A stretch of 42,823 nt of DNA from Pseudomonadota bacterium (GTDB lineage: Bacteria; Pseudomonadota; Gammaproteobacteria; Acidiferrobacterales; UBA6901), in assembly GCA_027364845.1 (NCBI GenBank), contig DAHXOO010000006.1:67084-109906 (forward strand), read 5' to 3'. Position 1 is the first letter of the stretch; every line of letters starts with the position of its first letter. Below, one piece after another: positions 7,821 through 17,833 of this stretch. The position numbers and the translations under genes were made by a program. The notes under the pieces were generated by a model that was not told where the DNA came from, did no database searches, and saw nothing but the letters and a program-made list of their open reading frames with translations.

Positions 7821-9779
7821 ATTGTCCAGCGATCCCGGCGCGCTGACCCGATCTGCCCGGCGCACTGCCGGCCCGTCAACCAGCAGTTCGGTAACGCGCA
7901 AGCGATGCGCATCTCCGATGCGGCGCGAAGCGCCGGTTCTGTCTAGAAACTCGAGGATCTGGATGGCGAGCCGGCGCCCTGTCCCGATGTGGTCGCGCAG
8001 CTGTGCGGCCCGCACCATGCCAGTTTCGGCTGCGATCTCCGAGGCGATCGCCACGATACGCGCCACCGCTTCGCGCAAGAAAAAGCGATCGTGTACCACT
8101 TCGTAGACATCGCCCAACACCGTGACTCGCTGCATCAGCGCACGCACCTGGGCCTCGGGTGCCACGAGCACCCTTGCCAGGTCGCGTATCCACGGCGGCT
8201 GAAACGGCGTCGCTCGGAGGAGCGGCGCGACCGCGCGCCACAGCCTCTCCTCGGCGGCGGTCAGCATGACGCGGTGCCCGGGCAGGTGCAACCATGGCCC
8301 ATGCCGCGCCAGACACCCCTCGGAACAGAGCGCTTCGACCAGCACCAGAAAGGCCTCCCAGGCAAGCTGCGGATCCACCCTACGCCGCAGCGGCCGGGCC
8401 TGGATGCCGAGTAGCTCCGGAGCACTGCGGTGCTCGGCAGCGACATTATCCAATACCGCCTGCTTCAGCGACGCCCAGCACGCCGGTGCGAAGCCGAGAC
8501 GTCCGCCACCGACGGTCGCAACTGTCGTCACTGGCAATGTGCGCAACATCGATTCCATCGCATCAGGCAGCAGGTTGTGGCTACAAGCGAACGTGTTGAG
8601 ATCCACACCCGCCATCGATATTTCGAGAAGCGATGCCAGAGCGGCGCGCGGTGGCTCACGTTCCAGCGCGCCGAGCAGCGCAAGCCGCTGCGGCGTACGC
8701 ACCCGACGCGCGGGCGCGAACGGTTGCAGCACTACCCCCCCTGCCAGCGTGGTGCGCGCCGACTGATCCCGCAGAATGAAGCGGTCACCGTGCAGCACAC
8801 CGACGGGCCTGTCGAGCACGAGCTGTACGAGACCGTCGCGGCCCGGCTCCACGCCTGTCCCTTCGAGCACCGACACCCTCGCCGCGACGTTCGCAGCACC
8901 CAGATGTACATGCACGCCGGCCCAGTGTCTCAGTGCCCTGGCAGCGGAGCGCGCAACCTGTATTCGGGTATCGAAGCGCTGGCACGGCCGGTGCAGCGGC
9001 GCAGCGACCAGCCAGTCGCCGCGAGCGACATCATTTTTTTCTATTCCGGCCAGGTTGAGCGCGCAACGCTGACCGGCCTCGCCGGTTTCCGATTCCCGGT
9101 TCTGTGCGTGAATCGCGCGCACCCTCACCTCGGTTCCGGAAGGCGACACGAGTAGCCGGTCTCCGACCCGCACGCGCCCCGCGAACACTGTGCCGGTAGC
9201 GATGGTGCCGGCTCCGGTGAGGGTGAAACAACGATCGACAGCCAGGCGAAAATAGGCATCAGTGCGCCGCGCGGCAACCTGCGAAGCGCAGCGTTCCAGA
9301 TGCCGGCGCAGCGCCTCGATGCCCTCCCCGGTCACCCCGGATAGCGCGAAAATCGGACATCCGGCGAGGCGCGTGCGGCCGAGCAGCGAGTGGATATCGG
9401 ACTTGACCTCGGCCACGCGTGCGGCATCGACGCGGTCGATCTTGCTGAGCGCAACGAGACCGCTGGAGATTCCGAGAAGGTCAATGATTTCCAGGTGCTC
9501 CCGGGTCTGCGGCATCACACCGTCGTCGGCGGCCACCAGCAGCAGGACGCAGTCGATCCCGGTCGCGCCGGCGAGCATGTTGTGAACGAAACGCTCGTGT
9601 CCGGGCACGTCGACGAACCCCAGCACCCCACTATCTGGCAAAGCGTAATAGGCGAAGCCGAGATCGATCGTGATGCCGCGCTCCTTTTCTTCCTTCAGGC
9701 GGTCGGCATCCACGCCAGTGAGCGCCTTGATAAGCGTGGTCTTGCCGTGATCGATGTGGCCGGCCGTCCCTACGATCAT
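7788..9779 (-). CDS. selB: selenocysteine-specific translation elongation factor
   Basis: SelB is the GTPase that binds selenocysteyl-tRNA and the SECIS hairpin to decode UGA. The 663-residue product (E. coli 614) opens with [13 protein letters not shown] (G1, residues 4-16), then [13 protein letters not shown] (switch I/G2), DVPGHERFV (G3) and SKID (G4). The EF-Tu-like domains follow, and the C-terminal half carries the winged-helix repeats that bind SECIS, ending near VTELLVDG. The ATG overlaps the selA stop as ATGA. The last 33 bases, including its TGA stop at 7788-7790, lie inside selC; the final 40 residues look like read-through tail beyond the usual family end. Confidence 0.95.
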   Translation of the reverse strand: MIVGTAGHIDHGKTTLIKALTGVDADRLKEEKERGITIDLGFAYYALPDSGVLGFVDVPGHERFVHNMLAGATGIDCVLLLVAADDGVMPQTREHLEIIDLLGISSGLVALSKIDRVDAARVAEVKSDIHSLLGRTRLAGCPIFALSGVTGEGIEALRRHLERCASQVAARRTDAYFRLAVDRCFTLTGAGTIATGTVFAGRVRVGDRLLVSPSGTEVRVRAIHAQNRESETGEAGQRCALNLAGIEKNDVARGDWLVAAPLHRPCQRFDTRIQVARSAARALRHWAGVHVHLGAANVAARVSVLEGTGVEPGRDGLVQLVLDRPVGVLHGDRFILRDQSARTTLAGGVVLQPFAPARRVRTPQRLALLGALEREPPRAALASLLEISMAGVDLNTFACSHNLLPDAMESMLRTLPVTTVATVGGGRLGFAPACWASLKQAVLDNVAAEHRSAPELLGIQARPLRRRVDPQLAWEAFLVLVEALCSEGCLARHGPWLHLPGHRVMLTAAEERLWRAVAPLLRATPFQPPWIRDLARVLVAPEAQVRALMQRVTVLGDVYEVVHDRFFLREAVARIVAIASEIAAETGMVRAAQLRDHIGTGRRLAIQILEFLDRTGASRRIGDAHRLRVTELLVDGPAVRRADRVSAPGSLDNGRDTHPGGAT

Positions 9780-11257
9780 GTTTCGACCCCGCCGCCGCCC
9801 AAACGCAGCTGCCCCAGCTGCTCGACGAATTCGCGCTCGTTTTCGAGACAGCGCAAGTCGAACCTCAGGGCCCCTTCACTCACTGCGCCTATCACCGGTA
9901 CCGGCAACGCCCGGAAGGCCTCCGCCAGGCGTTTGAGGGCAGCACCTTCACCGCGCCCGCGCTTAAGGGGGGTGAGAGCCAGCGCCTGGCTCGGCAGCCG
10001 CTCCAGCGGCAGTGCACCGCTGCCAATCTGGCTGTCGCAAGGCACGATGCCTACCTCCGCGGCGCTGGCTACTGCGCGCGCGACCGCCGGCGCAACGCGC
10101 TTACACAGCCGATCGATATCGTCGAGCGGCCGCGTGAGCAACCGCAGGACCGGCAGCCGTTGAACGAGGGTTTCCGGCTGGCGATAGAGCCTGAGCACCG
10201 CTTCGAGCGCTGCGACCGTCATCTTGTCCACCCGCAGCGCGCGCCGCAGATGATTGCGTTTGATGCGCGCGACGAGTTCCGTACGCCCCACGATGATCCC
10301 GCACTGCGGGCCACCCAGGAGCTTATCGCCGCTGAAGGTAACCAGGTCGGCACCGCTGTTCAGGGAATCCTGCGGTGTCGGCTCGTGCGGTAGGTCATGC
10401 AACCCCAGATCCACCAGCGTGCCACTGCCCAGATCGACTCCGAACGCCAGCCCGTGGGAATGCGCAAGCACGCCCAGTTCCTCTTCCGAAACACCTGCCG
10501 TGAAACCTACTATAGCGAAGTTGCTGGCATGTACTTTGAACAACATGCTGGTGCGGCCGTTGATTGCCTTCTCGAAATCGGCCAGGTGGGTGCAGTTGGT
10601 GGTGCCGACCTCGTGCAGCCTGCAGCCGGCACGCGCCATGATCTCAGGCATGCGGAACGAACCACCGATCTCGATCAGCTCGCTGCGAGAGACAATCACT
10701 TCTTTGCGGAGCGCAAGCGTGTTGAGAGTCAGCAGCACTGCGGCGGCGTTGTTGTTGACCACGATTGCTGCCTCGGCGCCGGTGAGCTTGCACAGCAGCG
10801 CCTCCACATGAACGTCCCGGTCCCCGCGACCGCCCCGGTCCAGGTCATATTCGAGATTGCACGGCTGCACCATCGCCGCCTGCACCGCCGCGACAGCCTC
10901 GTCCGGCAACGGGGCACGCCCCAGGTTGGTGTGCAGTACGGTTCCGGTGAGATTGAACACACGCCGCAGCGACGGCTGCATCGTGGTGTCCAGCCGCTGG
11001 CGGATGCCGCGCGCGAGCGCTGGCTCGCACGTCGCCTCCGCGGGCAGCTCGGCGCCATCGAGGATTTCCTGGCGCATATCGCTGAGCAATGCGCGAACAA
11101 CGTGCACGACAGTGGTGTGTCCATACTGGGCGACAAGCGCTTGCACCGCAGGCAGACGCAACACGCGATCTACCGCCGGAAGGGCTACAGCATGCTGCGG
11201 ATTCTGCGCTTGGACCAAGGACTGTTCCGCCTGTTTGAGTGAAACCGCCGCCGTCAA
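9776..11257 (-). CDS. selA: L-seryl-tRNA(Sec) selenium transferase
   Basis: SelA is the PLP enzyme that converts Ser-tRNA-Sec to Sec-tRNA-Sec using selenophosphate. The product is 493 residues from the first TTG (E. coli 463). Family signatures include FNLTGTVLHTNLGRAPLP (101-118), IVVNNNAAAVLL, EVGTTNCTH, DLGSGTLVDL, and TFSGDKLLGGPQCG with the PLP-binding Lys312. The start is uncertain: TTG at 11257 has no good ribosome site, while TTG at 11218 has AGGCGG eight bases upstream and would give 480 residues. No ATG exists before the conserved LPAVDRVLR. It begins 16 bases after fdhE and overlaps selB by 4 bases. Confidence 0.95.
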   Translation of the reverse strand: MTAAVSLKQAEQSLVQAQNPQHAVALPAVDRVLRLPAVQALVAQYGHTTVVHVVRALLSDMRQEILDGAELPAEATCEPALARGIRQRLDTTMQPSLRRVFNLTGTVLHTNLGRAPLPDEAVAAVQAAMVQPCNLEYDLDRGGRGDRDVHVEALLCKLTGAEAAIVVNNNAAAVLLTLNTLALRKEVIVSRSELIEIGGSFRMPEIMARAGCRLHEVGTTNCTHLADFEKAINGRTSMLFKVHASNFAIVGFTAGVSEEELGVLAHSHGLAFGVDLGSGTLVDLGLHDLPHEPTPQDSLNSGADLVTFSGDKLLGGPQCGIIVGRTELVARIKRNHLRRALRVDKMTVAALEAVLRLYRQPETLVQRLPVLRLLTRPLDDIDRLCKRVAPAVARAVASAAEVGIVPCDSQIGSGALPLERLPSQALALTPLKRGRGEGAALKRLAEAFRALPVPVIGAVSEGALRFDLRCLENEREFVEQLGQLRLGGGGVET

Positions 11258-11272
11258 GCGGCAATTATCGAA

Positions 11273-12190
11273 TCAAGCCGATCCTCCCAACAAAAAGAAA
11301 TTCACACCGCTGCGAGCGATACCCCGCTCCGCCATCAACACATCCAGGGCTACGCTCGCGACGTCGTCCGCGACCGCCTCGACCGCAGGGTCCTTTTCCA
11401 TGTAAAAGATCTTAAGGTAGTTGCCACAAGCGTCGCAATTCTCCGCCTTTACCGCACCGCTACTGCCCTCGATCCCGTAATAGCTGATGCCTTTGGTGGT
11501 CTGGCAATAGGCGCATTTGATGCGCACTTCATGCCACTGGGACCCGCACAGGGAACAGCTGAGGTAGCGCAGACCCTGGTCCGCTCCGCCGATGCGCACC
11601 ACACTCGCCACCGGTTCCGATCCGCACACCGGGCACAGATGAGGCGCTTCCGGTGGCGCCACGACGCCGGGCGACAGGCTGGTGGCCATGTGCAGCCAGT
11701 ACACCTGCAACGCTGCCGCAACGAACGGCGCACTGGCACGGTCGATCCGGCCGAAATCACCGGACAACAGCCCCGCGGCCAGTCCTTCGAGGGTCTGGTC
11801 TTCAGCCCGGCCCAGCCTCTCGGCCGCCGCCCGCGCCATCTCGGGAAACGCCGACGTCACCACCTCCGCGACCAGCTGCCGCAGCACTGCGCGCCAAGCC
11901 GGCGCGCGGCTCCATCCCTGTATGCCCAGCGGCGGCAGGCCATGCTCGCGACAGCGCCGCAGCACTTCGGCGTCCGGCATCGGCACGTTGCGTACCAGAG
12001 GGAGCGCCTCGTGCTGCGCGCGCGCAATGGTGGCGAGAAACCGCAGGTACTCGCCCAGGGCGTGGCCCTCGGACAAGGCGCTCAGGCGCTGTGCGCGCTG
12101 ATCGAACAGCGAGCGCTCCGGCAGACGCAGCATAGGCAACTCGCCCGCGGGCGGCTCGATGGTCCCGGGCTCGATGAGGTCTGCGGTCAT
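11273..12190 (-). CDS. fdhE: formate dehydrogenase accessory protein FdhE
   Basis: FdhE is a cytoplasmic rubredoxin-like protein needed for maturation of respiratory, Tat-exported formate dehydrogenases; it interacts with the catalytic subunit. The 305-residue product carries four CxxC pairs in the family pattern: CPVC (186-189), CSLC (212-215), CAYC (226-229) and CDAC (252-255), as expected for iron binding. The N-terminal helical half is also FdhE-like. Its ATG overlaps the stop of the cytochrome subunit gene (ATGA), and selA follows after 16 bases, so it sits exactly between the enzyme and the selenium genes in one operon. Confidence 0.95.
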   Translation of the reverse strand: MTADLIEPGTIEPPAGELPMLRLPERSLFDQRAQRLSALSEGHALGEYLRFLATIARAQHEALPLVRNVPMPDAEVLRRCREHGLPPLGIQGWSRAPAWRAVLRQLVAEVVTSAFPEMARAAAERLGRAEDQTLEGLAAGLLSGDFGRIDRASAPFVAAALQVYWLHMATSLSPGVVAPPEAPHLCPVCGSEPVASVVRIGGADQGLRYLSCSLCGSQWHEVRIKCAYCQTTKGISYYGIEGSSGAVKAENCDACGNYLKIFYMEKDPAVEAVADDVASVALDVLMAERGIARSGVNFFLLGGSA

Positions 12191-12816
12191 TTCGCCTCTT
12201 TTCTTATCTCACGATACCAAGTCGCATGGTGCTGCCTCGCCCACGCCGGTGTCACCTTCCCGCGGGTCATCGCGCGGATCGACCCCTTCACCCACAACGC
12301 AGCATAGATGTGGATAATTATCGCGGCAATCGCGACAAACGCAGCGAGGGCGTGCACTACCACGGCTATCCGAATGACCCCAATACTGAATGCAGGCGCG
12401 AAATACGGCTGCCAGATGACCATGCCGGAAGCAAACAACAGGAGGATCGTCACCACCAAGGTCCAGAAAAGGTATTTCTGGCCCAGGTTGTATTTACCAA
12501 TTTCCGGGAGATTATCTTCCCGGTTTCTGATGAATTCACCCAGATGTTTTCCCCATTGCCGATCAGCTTCGGTAATTCGATTGTCCCGTCCGAAACGTGC
12601 TGCCAGAAGAAGGAACGAGAGCAGCGTTAGTACCCCCATGAACGGATGCAGAATCCGCGTCCAAGAACCGCCGCCAAAGAAGTTAGTCAGAAAGAAAAAT
12701 GCGGGATGAAACAGCGCCAACCCGCTGAGTGCCATCAAAACGAACAAGATCGCGGTCACCCAGTGGGTGATCCGGTCCTGTGTCCCATACCGTTCGATCA
12801 TTGGTTCGTTGTCCAT
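12187..12816 (-). CDS. fdnI: formate dehydrogenase gamma subunit, cytochrome b556
   Basis: This membrane subunit takes electrons from the iron-sulfur subunit and reduces quinone. The 209-residue product has four hydrophobic helices (about 17-38, 54-72, 112-133 and 152-174), and histidines in the heme-ligand positions: RITHWVTAILF, HPFMGVLT, and the HALAAF...IIIHIYAAL pair in the last helix. The segment WGKHLGEFIRN between helices 2 and 3 is typical of FdnI/FdoI. It follows fdnH by 45 bases and overlaps fdhE by 4 bases. FdnI and FdoI cannot be told apart by sequence alone; I use the fdn name for convenience. Confidence 0.93.
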   Translation of the reverse strand: MDNEPMIERYGTQDRITHWVTAILFVLMALSGLALFHPAFFFLTNFFGGGSWTRILHPFMGVLTLLSFLLLAARFGRDNRITEADRQWGKHLGEFIRNREDNLPEIGKYNLGQKYLFWTLVVTILLLFASGMVIWQPYFAPAFSIGVIRIAVVVHALAAFVAIAAIIIHIYAALWVKGSIRAMTRGKVTPAWARQHHATWYREIRKEAK

Positions 12817-12861
12817 ACTTCCTCCTTCAGACCGTAAGCCGGTACCGGCTGCCTGGTCCAG

Positions 12862-13761
12862 TCATTGGTCGCGGTGCTCGCTGGACTTGTCGACCTTGGA
12901 TTTGTCGTCCTTGGTTTCGTTCGGCCCCACACCCACGTAGTGTATGACGCCAGCAAATGCGATGACGCCCAGACCGAGCGACATGAGCGGCTTGAGCGCC
13001 CCCTTCCACAGCGACACCAGCGGGCTGATATGCGGATCCTTGGGCAGGCCGGCATAGATCTGCGGGCGGTCTGCATGCGGCAACACGTACATGACATGTG
13101 TGCCACCTACGCCCTGGGGATCGTAAAGCCCGGCGTTCTTGTATCCGCGCGACTTCAGATCCTCGATGCGTCCCGCGGCGTGCTGGCGCATATCATCCTT
13201 GCTTCCAAAAACCAGCGCCCCGGTCGGACAGGATTTTATGCATGCAGGCTCCAGGCCCACCGCCACCCGGTCCGAACACAGCGTGCACTTGTATACTTTG
13301 CTGTCCGCATCCGACAGCCGTGGGATATTGAATGGGCATCCGGTAATGCAGTAGCCGCAGCCTATGCAGTGCTCTTCGTGGAAGTCCACGATGCCGTTGC
13401 TGTACTGCACGATCGCGCCGGGAGCCGGACACGCCTTGAGGCATCCCGGTTCCGCACAGTGCATGCAGCCGTCCTTGCGGATCAGCCATTCGAGATTTCC
13501 GCCGGGCGGCTCGTACTCGGTGAAGCGCATCACCGTCCACTGGTTCGCGGCCAGATCGAATGGATTGTTGTAGGTACCGTCGCAGGTTCCCACATTGCCG
13601 CGATAATCGTTCCATTCCATGCACGCTGACTGACAGGCCTTGCAGCCAATGCACTTGGAGATGTCGATCAGCTTCGCCACTTCGGCAACATGGCCACGCA
13701 TATTTGGCGAGGGCGTTGTGGTGGCAGAGCGCCGTTCGATGTCAAGCGATTGCTGAGCCAT
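12862..13761 (-). CDS. fdnH: formate dehydrogenase beta subunit, iron-sulfur
   Basis: The electron-transfer subunit of formate dehydrogenase N/O. The 299-residue protein has four cysteine clusters for [4Fe-4S] centres: [14 protein letters not shown] (about 38-51), [14 protein letters not shown] (about 99-112), [13 protein letters not shown] (about 132-144) and CTLCSDR...CIKSCP (about 159-180). Near the C-terminus a single hydrophobic helix ([19 protein letters not shown]) anchors it to the membrane, as in FdnH. The tail after it is charged and lysine-rich. The gene starts 11 bases after the fdnG stop and is followed by fdnI. Confidence 0.95.
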   Translation of the reverse strand: MAQQSLDIERRSATTTPSPNMRGHVAEVAKLIDISKCIGCKACQSACMEWNDYRGNVGTCDGTYNNPFDLAANQWTVMRFTEYEPPGGNLEWLIRKDGCMHCAEPGCLKACPAPGAIVQYSNGIVDFHEEHCIGCGYCITGCPFNIPRLSDADSKVYKCTLCSDRVAVGLEPACIKSCPTGALVFGSKDDMRQHAAGRIEDLKSRGYKNAGLYDPQGVGGTHVMYVLPHADRPQIYAGLPKDPHISPLVSLWKGALKPLMSLGLGVIAFAGVIHYVGVGPNETKDDKSKVDKSSEHRDQ

Positions 13762-13772
13762 GGCTCACCTCC

Positions 13773-16700
13773 TCACGCCTTCTCGATGTCGACGATAAAC
13801 GACTTGAACTCGGGCGTCTGCACGTTCGCGTCTCCGACAAACGGGGTTAGGGTGTTGGCGATGTAGCCGTTCTTGGCGACACCCTTGAATCCCCAGTGGA
13901 TCGGTACGCCCACCGTATGCACGATCTTTCCGTCCACTTTAAGCGGCATGATTCGCTTGGTGACAACGGCTACCGCCTTAATATGTCCACGGTTCGAGCG
14001 CACCATGACCCGGTCTCCGGACTTGATTCCCTTTTCTTTGGCCAGTACCTCTCCGACTTCGACGAACTGCTCCGGCTGCAGCACCGCATTGATTAGCGCG
14101 TGCTTGGTCCAGAAGTGGAAGTGCTCAGTTAGGCGGTAGGTCGTCGCCGCATAGGGGTAATCCGTCGACTTGCCGAATGCCTCGAGATCGTCTCGGAAGA
14201 CGCGCGCCGCCGGGTTGGAGACCACTTGCCGATGCAGCGGGTTGGTATCGATCGGCGTCTCGAACGGTTCGTAGTGTTCGGGGAACGGTCCATCCACCAC
14301 GTTGCCGAGCGTGAAAAACCGCGCCACGCCTTCGGGCAACATGATAAATGGACCCATCCCCTCCGCCGGCGGGGAATCGGGCTTGAAGTCCGGAACATCG
14401 AAACCCACCCAGGCGCGACCGTTCCAGTGAATCAGGTTACGCTTGATCGGATCCCATGGCCGTCCGGACGGGTTGCAGGACGCACGGTTGTAGAGGATGC
14501 GGCGGTTGGCCGGCCACGCGAAGGCCCAGCCCAGCGTCTCCCCAAGCCCGGATGGGTCGGCAGTATCACGCCGTGCCATCATGTTGCCTTTCTCGGTCCA
14601 GCATCCGGCGAAGATCCAGCAGCCGCAGGCGGTGGTACCGTCGTCGCGCAGCTGTAGGAAGCCGTCAAGCTGTTCACCGCGCTTCTTGATCACCTTGGTC
14701 TTGTTCTTTGGGTCGGTCAGGTCGGCAAGCGCGCTGCCGTTGTATTCCTTGGCAATTTCCTCCGGATGCGGGCGGTATGGGATGGCATAATCCCAAGTCA
14801 GATTCCGCACCGGGTCTGAAAATGCTCCGCCATGCTTGCGATACAGCTCACGGATCCGCAGGAAGATGCCGGCGACAATTTCGGTGTCCGACTTGCCCTC
14901 TCCCGGCGGATCCTGCCCCTTCCAATGCCATTGCATCCAGCGCCCGCTGTTGACTAGCGAACCGTCCTCTTCGGCAAAACAGCCCGATGGTAACCGAAAG
15001 ACCTCGGTGGCAATCTTCGCGCTATCAACGTCGTTGAACTCGCCGAAGTTACGCCAGAATTCCGAGGTTTCGGTGGCAAGCGGATCGATCACCACAAGAT
15101 ACTTCAGCTTAGCCAGAGCTCCACCGATCTTGGCCTTGTTCGGGAACGCCGCGAGTGGATTAAACCCCTGGCAGAGGTATCCATTCAGCTTTCCGTTGTG
15201 CATGTCCTCGAACACTTGCAGGACATCGTGGACCTTGTCGAGCTTGGGCAGCCAGTCATAGCAGAAGTTGTTTTCCTTGGTCGCAGCTGCGCCATACCAG
15301 GCCTTCATCAGGCTCACATGGAACTTGCCGTAGTTCTGCCAGAACGACAGCTGGTGAGGCCGCAGTGGCTTGAACGCGCGCGCCGCGATGTACTTCTTGA
15401 AGTCGACTTCCGATTCACCGGGCAGTGTCATGTAGCCCGGCAGCAGGTTCGAAAGCAGTCCAAGGTCGGTGAGACCCTGGATGTTCGAATGTCCGCGCAG
15501 GGCATTCACTCCCCCGCCCGGCATGCCGATGTTGCCGAGAAGCAGCTGCACCATAGCGGCGGTGCGGATCATCTGCGTGCCGACGGTGTGTTGCGTCCAG
15601 CCGAGCGCGTACATGAAGGTTGCGGTCCGGTCAGATGTGCTCGTCTCAGCAATAAGCCCGCACACTCTGAGGAACGTATCCTTCGGCGTACCGCAGATGT
15701 TCTCCACCACCTCGGGCGTGTAACGCGCATAATGCTGCTTCATGAGATTGAACACGCACCGTGGATGCGTGAGTGTCGGGTCAACCTTGGCGTAGCCGTC
15801 GGCTCCGATCTCGTACATCCATGAACTCTTGTCGTAGCTTCTCGTTTTCGGCTGATAACCGGAAAACAACCCATCCTTGAACAGATAGTCCGAACGCACG
15901 ATGAATCCGGCGTCGGTATACGCCTTGACATACTCGTGCTGAATCTTGTCGTGCGTAAGCAGGTAGTTGATGACTCCGCCGAGAAAGGCGATGTCGGTGC
16001 CGGTACGTAGGGGGGCGTAATAATCGGCCACCGCTGCGGAGCGGGTAAAGCGCGGATCGATGACTACAAGCTTGGCCTTGTTATGCGCCTTAGCTTCGGT
16101 CACCCATTTGAATCCGCACGGGTGCGCCTCGGCGGCGTTGCCGCCCATGATGATGACAAGGTTGGCATTCTTGATGTCAACCCAGTGATTGGTCATCGCA
16201 CCGCGACCGAACGTCGGGGCAAGACTTGCCACCGTAGGTCCGTGTCAGACGCGCGCCTGATTGTCGAACGCCAGTATACCGAGCGAGCGGACGACCTTGT
16301 GGGTAAGATAACCGCTCTCGTTGCTCGATGCCGAGGCCGCCAGGAAACCGGTCGAAAGCCATCGGTTCACCGGGACGCCCTCGGCGTTCTGGCCTATGAA
16401 GTTCTTGTCCCGGTCATCCTTCATGAGCCGTGCGATGCGATCGAAGGCTTCGTCCCACGAAATGCGCTTCCATTCGCTGGCCCCAGGCGCGCGGTATTCC
16501 GGGTATCGGAGCCGGTCCGCGCTGTGCACGAAATCGAGCAGCCCCGCGCCCTTGGGGCAGAGTGTGCCACGACTGACCGGATGGTCAGGATCGCCTTCGA
16601 TATGGATTATGGAACTTGGGGCGTTCTTGGCCTTGTCGCCCAAGCCGTACAAGATGAGACCACAACTCACGGAACAATATGGACAGGTATTGCGGGTCTC

Positions 16701-16835
16701 GGTGGTGCGGGTCAGCTTGAACTCACGGGCTTCCGCAAGCGCCGCCGCTGGAGAAAATCCGAGCACTGCGATGCTTGATGCCCCCAACCCTGCCGCACCA
16801 AGCTTCAGAAACTGACGCCTGGAGATCGATACCAT
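13773..16835 (-). CDS. fdnG: formate dehydrogenase alpha subunit, selenocysteine-containing (UGA read through)
   Basis: The catalytic molybdenum/tungsten subunit, oxidising formate to CO2 outside the cytoplasmic membrane. It has a Tat signal (SRRQFLK, then a hydrophobic stretch and AALA), a [4Fe-4S] site at Cys51, Cys54, Cys58 and Cys93, and the molybdopterin domains. An in-frame TGA at 16245-16247 falls exactly where E. coli FdnG has Sec196 (NQARV-U-HGPTVASL); here it is residue 197. Both flanks continue the same protein, giving 1020 residues against 1015 in E. coli, so automated callers will split it into 16245-16835 and 13773-16232. The C-terminal LTPFVGDANVQTPEFKSF is family-typical. AGGAG lies 7 bases before the ATG. 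Confidence 0.97.
16208..16247 (-). promoter_or_regulatory. SECIS-like hairpin with Sec UGA codon
   Basis: Directly after the UGA (16245-16247), the mRNA can fold around GGCAAGUCUUGCC (16218-16230): a 5-base-pair stem with a GUC loop, with a partial lower stem. The spacing from the UGA and the loop region AGUCU resemble the E. coli fdnG SECIS, which SelB binds. Family resemblance of the whole coding region means the hairpin is also constrained by protein sequence. Confidence 0.8.
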
Positions 16836-16859
16836 GACATTCTCCTAATGTGATAGTTG

Positions 16860-16940
16860 TTGCTTACCCCCCGATCGCACAGCGACGAATAGTTACAGTT
16901 TTTTCAATCTATACCCGGCGTGCTTAAAAATCAATCAGAC
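16860..16940 (-). promoter_or_regulatory. putative promoter region of the fdn-sel operon
   Basis: The AT-rich interval before fdnG has a TATAGA hexamer (16908-16913, minus strand) and TTGATT (16929-16934) spaced 15 bases apart, shorter than ideal for a sigma-70 promoter. No FNR, NarL or sigma-54 site is convincing by eye. It is the only obvious place for the operon promoter because all eight downstream genes are closely packed. Confidence 0.3.
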
Positions 16941-17525
16941 CGGAACTGGCCGACATCGCGGCGACGCCGCAGCAAACTTGGACGCTCGGTGTGACGTTGA
17001 ATCAATGCGATATACCAAAAAATCAAATGGATGATGCAAATCGCGCGACCAAGACAGCGTGGTATCGTGGAAACTGGCCCCGGCAGTCTCGTATCCTGAG
17101 CCAGCTGCGGAGACTGAGAGGAAGGTAACGAGTGTCCCACTCTGGGGTACTACGTCCTGATAGACTCCGTCCGCCCCGGATTCGTTCCAGTTTTCATTGA
17201 GATAGAGGATGCACGAAACCACCCGCTGTGGCGCATCGCAAAACCGGTTTCGGTGGCGGTGGAAGAATGCACGCTGAGAATAGACCGTGAAGCGCCCTTC
17301 GTATTCAAACAGTCCGACAAAAAGCATGCGGTTTATGGCGAGGCGCAGCGTTTCAAATTCCCGCGCCACGACAGCTGCGTCACTGTAACATGTGCGGCAT
17401 CGAACTCGACTACCCGATCTCCGCGCGTTTCCGGACGCACTTCCCAGTCTGCGCCTCTGCCGACGCGTGCCGCTCCGACCCGACAGATCCGGATGACGTC
17501 CTGCCGGTACCGGAAGAAGGCGCAC
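16935..17525 (-). pseudogene. decayed 2-oxoglutarate-Fe(II) oxygenase (prolyl 4-hydroxylase-like)
   Basis: About 80 residues in the middle (bases 17115-17357) clearly resemble 2OG-Fe(II) oxygenases: LFVGLFEYEGRFTVY, SCILYLNENWNE, and a QDVVPQSGTLVTFLS strand. The flanks do not: the N-terminal 50 residues are arginine-rich noise, and after TFLS the expected HEV and arginine motif for the distal iron and 2-oxoglutarate ligands is missing. The proximal motif reads HRHRNRF where HxD is expected, with Asn in place of the iron-binding Asp. An internal deletion after ESGADG also seems likely. I therefore call it a frameshifted, inactive gene. Confidence 0.6.
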
Positions 17526-17833
17526 TATTCGAAGTGACAGACATAATCCAGCAGGTCGTCGACCTCGATCTCGAAATGCGAGTTCCCTGGAACCGTGAAA
17601 CTCTGTCCGGCCTCGTAATCACTCCATGCCTCGGACCCGGAGACCTTTACCCGGCAGTGGCCCTGGGTGATATCGATTCGCTCCGGAGCCTGGGTGCTGA
17701 ACCGGTAGGTACCAGGCAGCATGATGCCCAGAGTTTTCATCTCGCCATCCGGCGTGATGATGCTGCGGCTGGTTACGTGCCCTTCGTGGTATATGTTGGC
17801 CCGGGTCTTTACCTCGACGTTCTTGAAGCTCAT
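17525..17833 (-). CDS. ppnP: pyrimidine/purine nucleoside phosphorylase PpnP (DUF1255)
   Basis: PpnP is a small cupin that splits nucleosides with phosphate into base and ribose 1-phosphate. The 102-residue product shows the family's pattern: SIITPDGEMKTLGIMLPGTYRF, PERIDITQGHCRVKV and YEAGQSFTVPGNSHFEIEV, ending DYVCHF. Length and layout match E. coli YaiE/PpnP (94 residues). GAGG sits 5 bases before the ATG. The region around its start codon is repeated, damaged, at 20291-20356. Its 3' end abuts the decayed oxygenase. Confidence 0.9.
   Translation of the reverse strand: MSFKNVEVKTRANIYHEGHVTSRSIITPDGEMKTLGIMLPGTYRFSTQAPERIDITQGHCRVKVSGSEAWSDYEAGQSFTVPGNSHFEIEVDDLLDYVCHFE

Noticed and set aside
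8430-9155. 241-residue plus-strand frame inside selB
   Set aside because: Histidine/arginine-rich antisense shadow of selB.
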